DNA of 64,000 nt. It comes from Pithys albifrons albifrons. Taxonomy: Eukaryota > Chordata > Aves > Passeriformes > Thamnophilidae. The notes beneath the pieces were generated by a model that was not told the origin of the DNA, ran no database searches, and saw only the letters and a program-made list of their open reading frames with translations. The translations under genes and the position numbers were made by a program. The stretch lies in NCBI RefSeq assembly GCF_047495875.1, contig NC_092497.1:61777977-61841976 (forward strand), given 5' to 3'. Positions 33,096 to 45,798 of the stretch are shown here, one piece after another (position 1 is the first letter of the stretch; every line of letters starts with the position of its first letter).

Positions 33096-36000
33096 CCTCC
33101 TCAAAGCTGCTTTCAGCAAATCCATCAGTGTCACTTCTAGCTTAATCCTCCCTGAATCACATTCTTGTTGTTTGTTTTGTGTTTGACTTTTCTATCCGAT
33201 GTGATTTACACTGGGATTCAGATGTCCTCTCTCTGGCTGAACCCTCCTCAACTTCATGCATGGGTCTTTGCCATTCTTTACAATAACACAAGAAAAGATC
33301 TCACAGGATCATTCATGTTAGTTAAAGACACCCTCCTTTTGCTCTCAATCCTTCAAGTTATCCCATGCAACTGCTCACTTTAACACCTTTGGTTTGAATG
33401 ACACTAAAACAATGCTGTACTTCTAGGAAAATTCCCAATAAGAGCAAAATGATTGTTCATGATTCCTTACTCTCTTCTACATAAGAATAGCAAAGAGTTC
33501 AACACAAACTAATTTATTTTTCTTCCTTTAGTGTCTCTGCCTGATGAAAACATGGAAGACCCCTAAAGACCAGAAAGAAGAAGCTGAGAGCAACATCCCC
33601 ATTCAAACATATCTACCTCCTATGCTTCCATCCTGCTGACACCAGCTAAAGAAATAAGGGCTGTGGATGGCTCCCTGAGCACTTCTGCATCTGTCATCAT
33701 TTTCAGTGACAGAAGAGACAAAAAGGTGATTAGCCACTAGTAGATGGCTGTGCAGGAAAGAAAATCACACAGTCCTGATAAAAGGATGCTGACTGCAGGA
33801 AGAATATGATGAAGCAAGATCCAAGTAGTGAGAAAACTTTATAAACACTCTTAATTGCTAACAAAGCTGTCAACAGTACTTGTGTTATATCTATCTACAT
33901 CAATCAGCTTAGAGGAAATACTCAAGGAAACAAAGCATTGTTAATTCATCTGTTTGCTGAGCTATTCACTTGTTCATAGCATGATGCCTGTATCTATCTC
34001 AGACTGCAAACTTCTCGGGACAAGTGCCAACTTGGTTCTGCTTGCACAGCAATAACTATTCTTAAGAAAAAAGCCCAAAACCTGTAAACTCCCCCTCCCA
34101 ACAAAGAAAAAACCCCACCACCTGTAAAACCCTTTGGTTAATTTTCTCTGTCTGGGAGACCTGGCATGCAACCAAACAACCCCTGAATCCAGCTCCATAC
34201 CTCAGTTATAAGGGAAACTGTGGCAGGCTTCAAACGAAGCGGCAGTGGCACATGACCTCCCCCTGCAGCTGCCAAAGCACAGAGCAACTAGAAAATCAGG
34301 GCTGTGGTTCAGAATGAAGGTTTCCATTTCAGGCCCGTGTATATTTCCAGGCATTAAGAGGGTCACAAAAAACTGCAGAAATGGATGAAAACAGAGTGCC
34401 AAACCAAGAGATTAACCTGTTCACCAGCTGTGCTAATACAAGCAGCGAGAAAGCATCCTGCAAATTGGTACGAGTACAGTATGTGGTTTCTTAATAGGCT
34501 GTTAAGGTTAGAACACTGATTCAGAAACAGGTAAGCTATTTGTTACTACCATGAACAGCTTCAGGCTTCAGGCATTTTGATTCTAGGCTCTAACTGCACA
34601 CTTATTTACAGTCCATTACAGCAAACTTCCACAAGAAGGGGCTGGAAAGAAGAAAAACTGAGAACATTCTGTAAAGCAGCTTTTGTGCCAACGTTGACAA
34701 ACTGCTTAGCATTTTCTATTGCTGAGGTTAAGTGGTGGGGCACGTCAGAGTAGACCAAGTAACCTCTGAGGAGGCAGAACTCCATCAGGTTGCTTTGTTT
34801 TTCTATATTTAGCAACCAACCAGCCAGGGAGTATAAGAGGACACAATGCTATTTCAGGTGACCAAGTATCTGTGAGGCACTGAATCTGAAAAGAGAAACC
34901 TTCCCTAACTGCATCCAGGGAGAATAATTCAGGTCTGTAGTCAAATTACCCATTATCTTGACACTTGTGAATTTATACCAGTTCTGCTACACATGATGCA
35001 GTCAGAATGATGATGTCTTATGCTTGCTTTGTACAAACACCAATTAAGATCAGAGTAAAAAGGCAGTGGTCATTTAGCCCTAGTCCTAGGAGTGTGTGTT
35101 TTGCACATCTCTCCCAATGCAGCCTAAAGTGTACCTATGGAGACAGAAACAAAGGAATACACTGATGTACGCCTACATCAATGGCATTCCTCTCTGTCAG
35201 ATCTTCTGGTGTATTTTTGTCTCTGTCATCCTGTCAGTTGCATAAATCTATTCTCACAATAATTAAAATCAGACTCTTGCTTTGCACTCTCCAGGTTGTA
35301 TCACACAATGTTTTGCACATTTTTATCACTATGGCTCAAGGGCACAGATCAAGAGATCTACCTAAATGTAACTTATGGTCAAGCACCCAGCAAGAAATTT
35401 GTCAGTCATCAGAGGAGCAAAATGCAGCCTGATTTTTCCAGTTCTTCTTGTAAGAAGTAATTGCTGTTCTAGCATTTAATGCAAAGATAGTTTTCTTTTC
35501 TGGGGGCTAATCCCTGGCAGATGGGAACACAAGTTTGCAGTTTAGTGCATTAGTGATTCTTCATTGTGTCTGTTGTGTGGCAATACCAAACACACAGCAA
35601 AAGCATTATGCATCAGTAAGACAGAACCAATGAATAACAAAACATTCAGAAAACACCTCAGAGACCTAATTTTCCCTCAATTTATATGTGACCTTTTTAG
35701 AGCTTCTGCTCTAGACCTTCCCTCACTGACCACAGTAAGTCTTTCTCACTGCCTTGCAGTCCTATGGTCAGATATTTTACTGTATATTGCAGAACATCAG
35801 AGCTCTTTGACCTCTTTCTTTCTGAGAAGAAGCAGGTCCAATGATGAGTATGTTTGAAAGCAATTGACTTACCATCCCTCTTCGGAGCCGATTAGAGAAT
35901 TTGCAGACCTGAAGGAACCCTATTGTATGAAGAAATCAGCCCAAAGTACTCCTTTCACAGTTTGGTGAGAGCTTGATTTCTATCACTTCATTCCAGAGCA

Positions 36001-37033
36001 GGAAAACTGTCCTTCTTTAGCTCAATAACTTGCTTCCACAGAAAAAGGCATCTTCAAAAACTAGGCATGCTTATTGATGATGTTTTCTGGCAGCTAGCAC
36101 CTATCTCTGTAGGGGTAGGGAAGGGAATATTGCAGGCACAACCCAGATTTCTCCATAACCAGGTTTGGTCTTGATTTTGGCATAGTGTAGAAGACAGAGA
36201 ACTAAGAATTGTAGTTAAAATAGACATAATGCTTCCATGTGTTCCACAAATTCTTAAGTAATGTTTTTTTTTCTTAAGATTACTCTACATTTATGAGTTT
36301 AAGAGGATCATGCAGGAGAGTTAGCAAACATGCAGACAAAAATCCTTAGAAAGAAGAAAACACTGTTCCTGGACAATTTCTGAAAGTCAGAAGAAGAATA
36401 AAAGTCTTTGCATTGTTACTAGAAAATAATCTGAGTTACACAAGAGAATAAATTTCACAGTAGATCTGAACACAGTTCCCGTTCCTCTGATTCCACAGTC
36501 TTACAATGGTCATAGACAAGCAAGTCAGGAACAACCCTGCTTTCTCTGTGAAGCTGCAGTCACCTCCATCAGGACACACTGGGCTTTAAGGAAACCACCT
36601 GGTATCCAAAGAGTGGAAAAGTGTATTTTGGAAAGAGACAGTGTGTCCCTTCACAACTCAGCTTTCCTGCTTGTGGCTGAATGAGTAGGTCTGCTTGGCA
36701 CTGTGTCTAGGGCACATAATTACCTGTTTCTCATCTCTCTGCTATTGGTGGTATTGTTTGGGTCAGGTTTTGCTGAGGGGTAGCTACAAGCATGTTTCAT
36801 GTGGACAGTCCTGGCTGCTTTTGTGTTTTAATAAATTCCACCATCCCTTTGGATGCTCAGTGCATTTTTCAAAAAACCTCTTGGAGTAACAAAAACTTGG
36901 CCAGGAATGTCCTCACATGCTGGGCAGGGTGTGTGTTCAGCTCACAGCGATTCTTGGGAGCAGAAGCACAAGAAAGTACAGCTTCAAATCCACATGCTCT
37001 TTCCTCTCATGGCCTGGCAGAGCTGTGGAGTGA
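33096..37033. other. Long unique stretch, nothing recognised
   Basis: About 3.9 kb with no transposon, RNA gene or coding exon that I can support. Open frames here are at most 104 codons and show no family motifs. Confidence 0.4.
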
Positions 37034-37422
37034 AGAGAGCTGGGATTGTTCAACCTGCAGAAGAGAAATATCCCAGGACATCTTCTTGCAGAATTTCAGT
37101 ATTTAAAGGGTGCTTGTAAGAAAGATGGAGATGGACTTTTTAGGAAGGTCTGTAGTGATAGAACATGAACTAATGGTTTCAAACTAAACAAAGGCAGATT
37201 AGGCTAGATATTGGGAAAAAACTTTTTGTGTTGTAGGTGCTGAAACACTAGCACAGATTGCTCAGAGAAACTGTGGATGCCCCATCCCTGGAAACATTCA
37301 AGGTCAGGCTGGAAGGGAGTATGAGCAATCTGGTCAGGTAGAAGGTGTCCCTCCCCATGCAGGAGGGTGGGACAGACAGACCTTTAAAGGTCCCTTCCAG
37401 CTCAAACTATTTTATGATTCTA
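37034..37422 (+). mobile_element. CR1 3' fragment
   Basis: Contains 'gattgttcaacctgcagaag', 'tttcagtatttaaagggtgc', 'ctgtggatgccccatccctg' and 'aaaggtcccttccagctc', ending in tail-like 'ttatgattctata'. It is plus-orientation and moderately diverged. Confidence 0.92.
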
Positions 37423-39796
37423 TAAGAAAATTTTGAGCACTCATTGCTATCTGCCAAGAGTGGATGATCAAGTCCATTGGCAGTTCTTACACCTGGGAAA
37501 CAAGACCACCAGCCACTGGTTCCTCTCTGGCTTAGACTCCTATTGCTTAGGCACCGCTGCAGGAAGACAGTCCTTCTACCTACAGTAAAGAGAGGAGGAA
37601 CACAACCTGCAGTTGTTATACTGCAACATCACCTTCAAAGTGAAGCAAGTGTCCAGGTTTGGGGTGCACGATCAAGATGCAGTTCAGCAGGGGTGGTACT
37701 GCCAGCTGACAGGGGGCTCATTTCTCCCCGTCTCTGCTCCACCAGCTGCCACAGCAGTAAATCCTCCAGGGATAGTGGTGCCAGTATGACAGTGTGGTTC
37801 CAGGACACCCACAACCAGTGCCCTCGCAATGTATTTGGAGTGCTATGTCAAATATGGCATGACAAAGAGGCAGACCAACAGGGAAAAGGGATAAAAGAGG
37901 AAAGGCAGCTTAGAAATCCATGAGTGGCCCAAGTGGGATCTGCGCTAACCATGCCAGAAGGTTTCATAACCTGGTCCTGAGCAGTTTTCGTGCACATGGG
38001 TGGCTTTTTGGCTTAATGTTGATTTCTGCTACAGTTTTACCTTCACTCAGGAGGTTACCATGGAAACTTCTATGCCTGAGAAATTGGGAAGACCCAGCTG
38101 TAGTCTGGAGAATACATAAATCAATAAGCAGGGAAGTAAGTCAGAAACAAGCAAGGGGCTTCATTGTGCGTCTTTTTCCTCAAAGCAGTACCTGAATACA
38201 TTACAGAGGGCAAGGAAGGTGCTGAACCCCAGCAGAAGCTGCAAGTTACAGAAGCAGAGCACAGACTAGTCAAGAATATGCTAAACTAAAATCTAGAGAG
38301 CACAAGGAAGACATAATATTCTTGAATGAGAATGTTTTATTGTTAATATCATCATAGAGCATGACCAATACCCAGCTTTCCCCAGCTTGTCCCACACAAT
38401 ACTTTTGATTTTCCCAGCCTTGAGTCTGCAATCAACTTCCCTCCTTTCCCAGTAGCATAAATTAGTTTTAAGAAGTATCTCATAAGGGAATAACTCTTCT
38501 ATATCTTCCTTCTTCCCACACTGTTCTTGTCCCTCCTTCTTCCTTCATGCAGTGCAATAAATCAGAATTTGTTTTGCTGCTTTGACCTAATATGTGCACT
38601 TATGGATGCACTATGTGGTAGTAATTTTTTTCCCTAAAAGTGAGTAACACACTGCACGCAAAGAAGGAGATTCTGCCTCTGTCAACTGCACAGCTGTCAG
38701 ATATTAGCAGCAGCACCGAGTAGCTCATTCCCTAAGGGTCACACACAAAAGACAGGGGAATGAGGTGTTTCAAAATGCACTTCATTCTTTCCTCAGCTGT
38801 TTACCACTACACTTAATAAGAAGAAAATGTAGTGTCTCTGTTTCATAAATATGGTGAAATACTCTACATGATCATCTTGATTAAGTCTCTGATGCTCCTA
38901 AAATTACTGAGATGCATAAAGAATTAATCTCCTTGCTTAGGAAAACACCTTCTTCTGCATACCTGACTCCGTTGCAGCATCTATGGCAGCCTTTTTGCTG
39001 GCTGGTAGTTATATGCTCACAGCATCAGCTGTATTGAGTACATTTTGGAAGCAAAACTGAAGGCTGCAATCTTTCCTTCCTGAGAACTCAAACGAGCATG
39101 CCAAATGAATTAACTCTGCTTCTTGGTGACCTTCAGAGGAGGCAGCAGTTGCAGTATAATGCTCCCAAATTAAAAACACACATTTTTTTGTCAAGGGTAA
39201 AGCACCATACAACCTTATTCTCAGTGATGTCTCAGGAGACTAGAGGTTAAAATTATGCCATTTGCAATTACTCTTTGTAAGACATAGCAGATGCAGCCTG
39301 TGCTCAGGCAAACAGAAAGCAATTACTTCTGTTTCTAACTAGGCCCTTTGATCACTTCATTGCCTAACAAGCTGTTATTATGATTTTATCAACTGTCCTT
39401 AATCCATTTCTGGGGTAAAGTATTATTTTCCATTGCTGTCCTAATGAAAAGACAAGTCCTTGTCTTAGCAGAATTGTCTTTTGTTGCTCTGACTTTCTCA
39501 TGGTGTCCAGGTTTCAAGTAAGTACCAGGGTTTTCATTAGTCAGGTATTTGCAAAGCAAAGCTCCTGTTTGACTTTATGCACAGTGGAGTGAGAATCAGG
39601 TATTTCCATAAAAGACAAAATCAATATGATACCTGGTAGTGTGAGAAAGACAAGTCGCAGGAATTCACATCATCAGGAAAGTCAATTTGCAGCAAGTCAC
39701 TGCACCAGAAGAGACACAATACCAGGGTTGCCACATACATGAGGCATCTGCATTTCTCCAGTCTTACATGGCATTTCAGTGATTCATTCTTGTCAC
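37423..39796. other. Unique DNA, nothing recognised
   Basis: A near X-box (gttacc-at-ggaaac, one mismatch) lies at 38054-38067. The 148-codon open frame at 37477-37923 has no recognisable motif and no coding-like neighbours. Confidence 0.4.
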
Positions 39797-39912
39797 GGAA
39801 AGGGTTGGAAGGGACCTTAAAGAGCATTTTGTTCCAAAACCCCTGCATGGACAGGGGCATCTTCCAGCAGATCAGGTTCCTCAAAGCCCCATCCCATCTG
39901 GCCTTTAAAAGG
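39797..39912 (-). mobile_element. Short CR1 3' fragment
   Basis: 'gaaagggttggaagggacct' then 'catggacaggggcatcttcc' and 'tcctcaaagccccatcc', matching a decayed CR1 3' UTR; the octamer tail is degraded. Confidence 0.8.
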
Positions 39913-42697
39913 ACTCTTGCTAGGTGTGACATAAATTTATAATTGTTTTTACCCTTTTCCCAAAATATGGGAAGCTTCCATGCTGCCTGGTCTTTTCTCC
40001 CCATCAAAATAGACCATTTGGCTTCTGAATTGAATCAAAAAAGGTTTGTCAAACTACCTGTGTCTAGCCATCAAACCAAGAAGCTGTTCTCCCAGATCCA
40101 GTTAGAAAAAGAAATCCTTTGGAAAAGGGACTTTTGATGCCTTTTTATTGGTGCTGCATGTCAACCCCAGAGTACAGGCTTTTGCCTTTTGTTTTCAGTA
40201 TAACAGTACTACCAAAAACTTATTGTGAAGTTCAATAACTGCTAGATATATTTAAAAGATGGTAAGAAGAAACACTTTAGAAAATTCAGGTAAATCAACA
40301 TATTACCAATTTTCTGATCCAAGTTACTGAGTCACAGGTTTTACAGGATATTCCTGTTTGCAGTGGAGACATGAACATATATAATACCTCTACTCTATAC
40401 AAAGGACAGTTGGGAGAATTTTGGTAGAGATTGTCATGGAAGAAGTTTTATGTTCATCAGATGTAGAGTTGGAGCACAACTGGGACCTGGGGATCTTTGA
40501 CAAATCCACAGGGAAGCCTTCCTGACAGTATTAATTTGCATGCCTTGAAGCATCTTTAATTTGCACTGAGGGTTAGATCAGTCTCTGAGTATGGTGGGCA
40601 GATAAAAGGCGGGATGGAGTGACTCTGGATGCCCAGTATCAGCTTCTAATGATCAAAAAGGCTGCTTGCCTTACTTTTCCAAGTAGTTTGGCAGGGAGAT
40701 TGACTAGAAATGGAAAAGAACCCCCGCATAAGTAAATTATTTTCCTTTGTTTGCTCTGACAAAGATTATAAACACTGTAAAAATCCAAATATTGCTGAAT
40801 GTGTAGCTAATGCTATAGAGTCGACATTGGTGAAAGGGGTGATGGCAAATGCAGAGAACAGCAGTAATTCTGCAATAGTAAAGCGCTACACTGAGAAACA
40901 CTTACAAGAGAAAAATCAAGTCCTACAAGAAAAGCAACTGTGACCTGAAGTTGCTAATTGCAAGGATTTCCCTCAGCGTCCAAGGGGTGAGAAACATACT
41001 TCATTTTCTTTCAGCTCCTTGACACTTTTTGGTACTGTTCTTTTGTTATCTACATTGGTTTAAACCATTTCAGCTGTAGAAATGGTATTTATATGCAGGG
41101 TTGCTATTGTGCACTTATAACAGTATTTGAGTAGCTTAACATTTACTTTAGATTTGCTTCCATGGTGCTTGAAATGGTGCATATCTGCCTGAGTTCATTG
41201 TGGTACATGTTCACTGTTTACACTGTGTTATGATTTGTTGAAAAGGACCAGTTTTCTGTTGGAGTTATCCTGAATGCTGCACTCTGAGGACCAAGTGGAA
41301 GCCTTCAGACCTGCAAAACAGAGACAGTTTAGGAAAGCTGAGAGCTAAATACTAAGGAATAAATGGGAAGACACAAAAGAAAAAGTGCAAGAAGGTAAAG
41401 TGACTTTCTTGGCATGTTGTACTGAGAAGAATATAGCACTATATGAAAGTCCTCCTTACTCCAAAGCAATAAAATGGAAAAGTATGTATGTTATAGGTTC
41501 AATAACTTACAGCTACTGTGTTGTAAAACTTGAGCACATCCACCATATTCTTTTTTGTTAGCATTTAAACTTGCATCTGAAAGCTGCCTCCTCTTACTCC
41601 TGATCTAAATCAGTATGGGTGTCAAAAAGACATCTCAGCAGTATGCTAACTGAGACTTCATTGAATATAATGGAGATTTAAGACAGCTAAACACTGCTGT
41701 TCATTCTAGAAGGCAGAAGTCACAAATTTTATTAATTATTCACCCTCAGGCCAAAATATCTAATGAGATTTCACTTCAAACCCTAAGTTAACACCTCGGA
41801 TTTTATGAAAAGTAATACCTTCTTAAATTCTTCTCAATAAAAAAAATAATTGTTTGCTGCCATAGCTAAATTCGTCTCTGTCTTGCTGCCTCCAACATCT
41901 AAATCTGGGTCTGAGCTACAGGGAAGCAAATGCTTGGAGCCCATAGGCTGCTAACAGCTGGTAACATCTGCCTTGTCACTTCTATTTATTCCAAATTCTG
42001 TGAAAAGGGTTCAATGTGGAAAGGAAATATAATGTCAACCATAGTGACTAATGGCCTTCACCTGCTAAAGCTGAACCACCATCCCAGATAATGCCCAGCA
42101 GCAGCTAATTTTTTTAATATTCATGATTTTGTCATGAGTTTAAAAGGTCAGAGGGTTACACTGGAGTGAAAGGAAGAAACCCTGTGCCACAGAAGGAGAG
42201 GAATGATCCATGTTTGCAGGGCTGGAGGCAGAGTTTTTCAAAGGGAATTCCTGAAAAGGTGGCACCTTGTGTCTTCAAGAATTCCATAAAAAGCCCACTT
42301 TCTTTTGTAGCTGGCATTATGGAGATTAGGAGGACTCATATACGGTGATTCAAAAAGGTAAGCAAAACAACATTCATTATCAAAAAGTCAGTAGTTTTAG
42401 AATAGATTTTAGAGAAAGCACTTTTCCAGGGGATCTTATTGGAATATTACTTCCCCTGTAAAAATAAAAATTAAAAAAAATCAAATTGGACTGGTGTAAG
42501 GCCATTTGAATTCCAGCTTCAACCATTTATCCTCCTCCCTTTTCTTCCACAGGTACAACTGAAGGCAAACATCAACCCAGGTGATGCCATCTCAAGATTT
42601 ATCTGTTCTCCTTTTGATAAAGGGATTTTCCCACTCCCTCTCTATTGTGCGTGGCAGGGCATTGAAAGAAACTAGATCCTAAATCCCAAAGCCTAAA
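39913..42697. other. Unique DNA, nothing recognised
   Basis: A 77-codon open frame at 40710-40943 (plus) starts with an ATG and is fairly hydrophilic, but has no recognisable domain or splice context. I do not call it a gene. Confidence 0.4.
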
Positions 42698-42837
42698 TCC
42701 TAGAATAGGTTGGAAGGGGCCCTGAGCATCCTATTCTTGTGGGTGGCAACTCTGCCCATGGTAGGGCAGAGGGTGGTGGTTGGACTAGACAATCTTTAAA
42801 TTGCTTTTCAACCCAAACAATTATATGTTTCTATTAC
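42698..42837. mobile_element. Two CR1 3' ends, opposed
   Basis: 42698-42735 reads as a minus-orientation CR1 end ('tagaataggttggaagggg'). 42738-42837 reads as a plus-orientation end ('ctgcccatggtagggcag', 'tggttggactagacaatc', 'cttttcaacccaaacaat'). The junction is head to head between two separate remnants. Confidence 0.7.
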
Positions 42838-44275
42838 TCCCAATGATAGACTCCTAGAGAAGCATACTGGATTATAAGCATTATATCAAATTATCAGGTC
42901 AGAAGTATCACATTCAGAGACAGATAGCCTTTAGTTACAGAGATTGCCATCTCCACTCCCTTGGAATTTCCTCAGTTACTCTCCTCAATAATTTATGTTT
43001 AATCAATACAAAGAAAAAGAGTAGTAGGGAAGCTTGCAAGTGGCATTAGGCCATCTAGTAATTTGCAGACAACAGCAAAAGTGTATTGATATTGTAATAC
43101 CTGCTTCTGTACAGATGTGGTATAAGTAGCTGCTGAGGCACAAAATCTCTGTGTGCAGACACAGCCACAACATAATTCATGCCGAAGCTCAGCCACAATG
43201 CATCCACATTATTTTATTGACGCATTTGGTTTCCAGATTATGTGGCTTAGTAGGGGAAAATTTTTGCTTTTTTACCTTTAAAATGAATAAGGAGTGCAGG
43301 ACCTAGTTCTTGTTTAGTCTCTTCCTCTTGTTAAGGTTTTTTTCCTCTTCCTTTAGTAGTCTTTTCTGTACCCCCAACAAGGGACTAAATCCAGCCTCAG
43401 CCTGTAGACAACATCAAAGAGAAAAAGGGGACTGAAAAGGAAGTGGTATTGATTTCCAAGTATACCTGTGTTTCCAGAGTAGGATTGTCTTATTAAATGC
43501 TGTTCCTGACGAAGTTTGCTTGTCTGCTTTTTTGTCTTTCCCCATCAAAAATATCTAAGAACATTGGATTACCTGTCTTTACAGTTCCAAAGGCAGCTAA
43601 GCAGATAGCATTTATAAGTGAATTTTTGAAAAGAAGTTTAAATAATGTATTTTCAAAATATTTCAATGGGCCTCCTGTCATGACCAGTGCCAGTTAAGGT
43701 TCATACAGTTACTTGAAAGGGACATCTCAATGTCATTGCCGGAGTCACAGAATACCTCGCCTTTCTTGTTTAGGTCAGGCTTTAGTCAATTTTTTCTACA
43801 GGGATCAGTTTTCACTCATTCCCACAGGTCTTTAATCAGCAAAACACTCACCATTAAAGCCACAGCCTTGAAACTGTGGTGCAAGCTCTTAAGAAAGGTA
43901 ATCTGGCCTCTTTTGCAGCTGCTTCCCAGAGAGGTTTCAGCTTAGCTGTAGTCTGAGCAGACCTTTCCTCAGGATTTCTGCTTGCAGTTTTACCTATATT
44001 ATCAATCCTGAAATTATTTTCTAGTAGACACCATTTAAGCCCCTCTTGTCTGTTATTTTTAATAAACTTGCTTTTTTTCTTCTTGGTGTGCATTTCAGGT
44101 GTTAAAATTGCGGTTTATCCTTTTCAAGACTTTTGCCTTTACAATTTCTATACATATTATTGATCTACCCTTGGGCAACTGAAACTGCCCTTGGGGCTGG
44201 CAGCTGACCTAGGCAGAAACCTGGCTCTTGGAAATGGAATTAGATTAAAAAAGGGGAAAATTTTATTACAAATTC
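42838..44275. other. Unique DNA, nothing recognised
   Basis: No repeat, RNA gene or coding exon can be supported. Confidence 0.4.
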
Positions 44276-45500
44276 ATCCCTTCCTCCCTTCCTCCCTTCT
44301 TTTCTTTCTCCCTCTCTCCCTCCTTCCCTCCCTCCCTCCCTCCCTCCCTCCCTCCCTCCCTCCCTCCCTCCCTCCCTCCCTCCCTCCCTCCCTCCCTCCC
44401 TCCCTCCCTCCCTCCCTCCTTCCTTTTCTTCCTCCCTCCTTCCCTCCTTCCCTTCTTCTCTCCCTCCCTCCTCCTTCCCTTCCTCCCTCCTCCCTCCCTC
44501 TTCCCTCCCTCCTCCCTCCCTCTTCCCTCCCTTCCTCCCTCCTCCCTCCCTCTTCCCTCCCTCCTCCCTCCCTCTTCCCTCCCTTCCTCCCTCCTCCCTC
44601 CCTCTTCCCTCCCTCCTCCCTCCCTCTTCCCTCCCTTCCTCCCTTCCCTCCCTTCCCTCCCTTCCCTCCCTTCCTCCCTTCCTCCTCCCTCCCTTCCTCC
44701 CTTCCTCCCTCCCTCCCTCCCTCCCTCCCTCCCTTCCTTCCTTCCTTCCTTCCTTCCTTCCTTCCTTCCTTCCTTCCTTCCTTCCTTCCTTCCTTCCTTC
44801 CTTCCTTCCTTCCTTCCTTCCTTCCTTCCTTCCTTCCTTCCTTCCTTCCTTCCTTCCTTCCTTCCTTCCTTCCTTCCTTCCTTCCTTCCTTCCTTCCTTC
44901 CTTCCTTCCTTCCTTCCTTCCTTCCTTCCTTCCTTCCTTCCTTCCTTCCTTCCTTCCTTCCTTCCTTCCTTCCTTCCTTCCTTCCTTCCTTCCTTCCTTC
45001 CTTCCTTCCTTCCTTCCTTCCTTCTTCCTTCCTTCCTTCCTTCCTTCCTTCCTTCCTTCCTTCCTTCCTTCCTTCCTTCCTTCCTTCCTTCCTTCCTTCC
45101 TTCCTTCCTTCCTTCCTTCCTTCCTTCCTTCCTTCCTTCCTTCCTTCCTTCCTTCCTTCCTTCCTTCCTTCCTTCCTTCCTTCCTTCCTTCCTTCCTTCC
45201 TTCCTTCCTTCCTTCCTTCCTTCCTTCCTTCCTTCCTTCCTTCCTTCCTTCCTTCCTTCCTTCCTTCCTTCCTTCCTTCCTTCCTTCCTTCCTTCCTTCC
45301 TTCCTTCCTTCCTTCCTTCCTTCCTTCCTTCCTTCCTTCCTTCCTTCCCTCCCTCCCTCCCTCCCTCCCTCCCTCCCTCCCTCCCTCCCTCCCTCCTTCC
45401 CTCCTTCCCCTCCTTCCCTTCCTCCCGCCTTCCCTCCTTCCCTCCCTCCCACCTGCCTTCCCTCCTGCCTTCCTTCCCTCCCTTCTCTTGCTTCCTTCCT
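44276..45500. repeat. Compound (CCCT)n/(CTTC)n pyrimidine satellite-like tract
   Basis: About 1.2 kb of almost pure pyrimidines. Order: imperfect CCTT, then (CCCT)n from about 44320 to 44418, a mixed CCT/CCCTT zone to about 44732, a nearly pure (CTTC)n run 44733-45348 (about 154 units, one missing base near 45025), then (CCCT)n again to about 45393, and decay to 45500. Long open frames on both strands (461 codons of Leu-Pro-Ser-Phe repeats, 392 codons of Lys-Glu-Gly-Arg repeats) are artefacts of the period-4 repeat. Confidence 0.98.
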
Positions 45501-45628
45501 TCTCTTCCTGTTGTCTTCTTTTCCTCAGATCCTCAGGCTTCTCTTTATGCCATATTACAAGGCAGTTCCTTCATAAAGTTTGTCACTGACTTGATTTTTT
45601 CCATTCCTTCTAACAAAAAAATATATTA

Positions 45629-45729
45629 TTCATAACACATTTAAATATATAAAAATAAATTACATATTCTTCATAACACATTTAAATATATAAAAATAAG
45701 TTACATATTCTTCAAACACATTTAAATTT
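45629..45729. repeat. 41-bp tandem repeat, about 2.5 copies
   Basis: The unit starting 'ttcataacacatttaaat' occurs at 45629, 45670 and (partial) 45711. The first two differ by one base (aaattac/aagttac). Confidence 0.93.
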
Positions 45730-45798
45730 TATATATATTTGTGTATATATGTGTGTGTGTGTATATATATATACACACATACATGTACATGCATATGT
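45730..45798. repeat. (TA)n/(TG)n/(AC)n alternating tract with palindrome
   Basis: Alternating pyrimidine-purine DNA directly after the 41-bp repeat. 45756-45779 is a perfect 24-bp palindrome (TG arms, TA centre, CA arms), able to form a hairpin or cruciform. Alternating TG/CA is also prone to Z-DNA. Confidence 0.92.

Noticed and set aside
37477..37923. 148-codon plus-strand frame
   Set aside because: Long for the region, but no motif, no splice context that I can defend, and other frames overlap it; chance is likely.
40710..40943. 77-codon frame starting with an ATG
   Set aside because: Hydrophilic and plausible-looking, but no family resemblance and no surrounding exon signals.
44191..45576. 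461-codon plus-strand open frame and 392-codon minus-strand frame
   Set aside because: Both are translations of a period-4 pyrimidine microsatellite, which has no stops in several frames.
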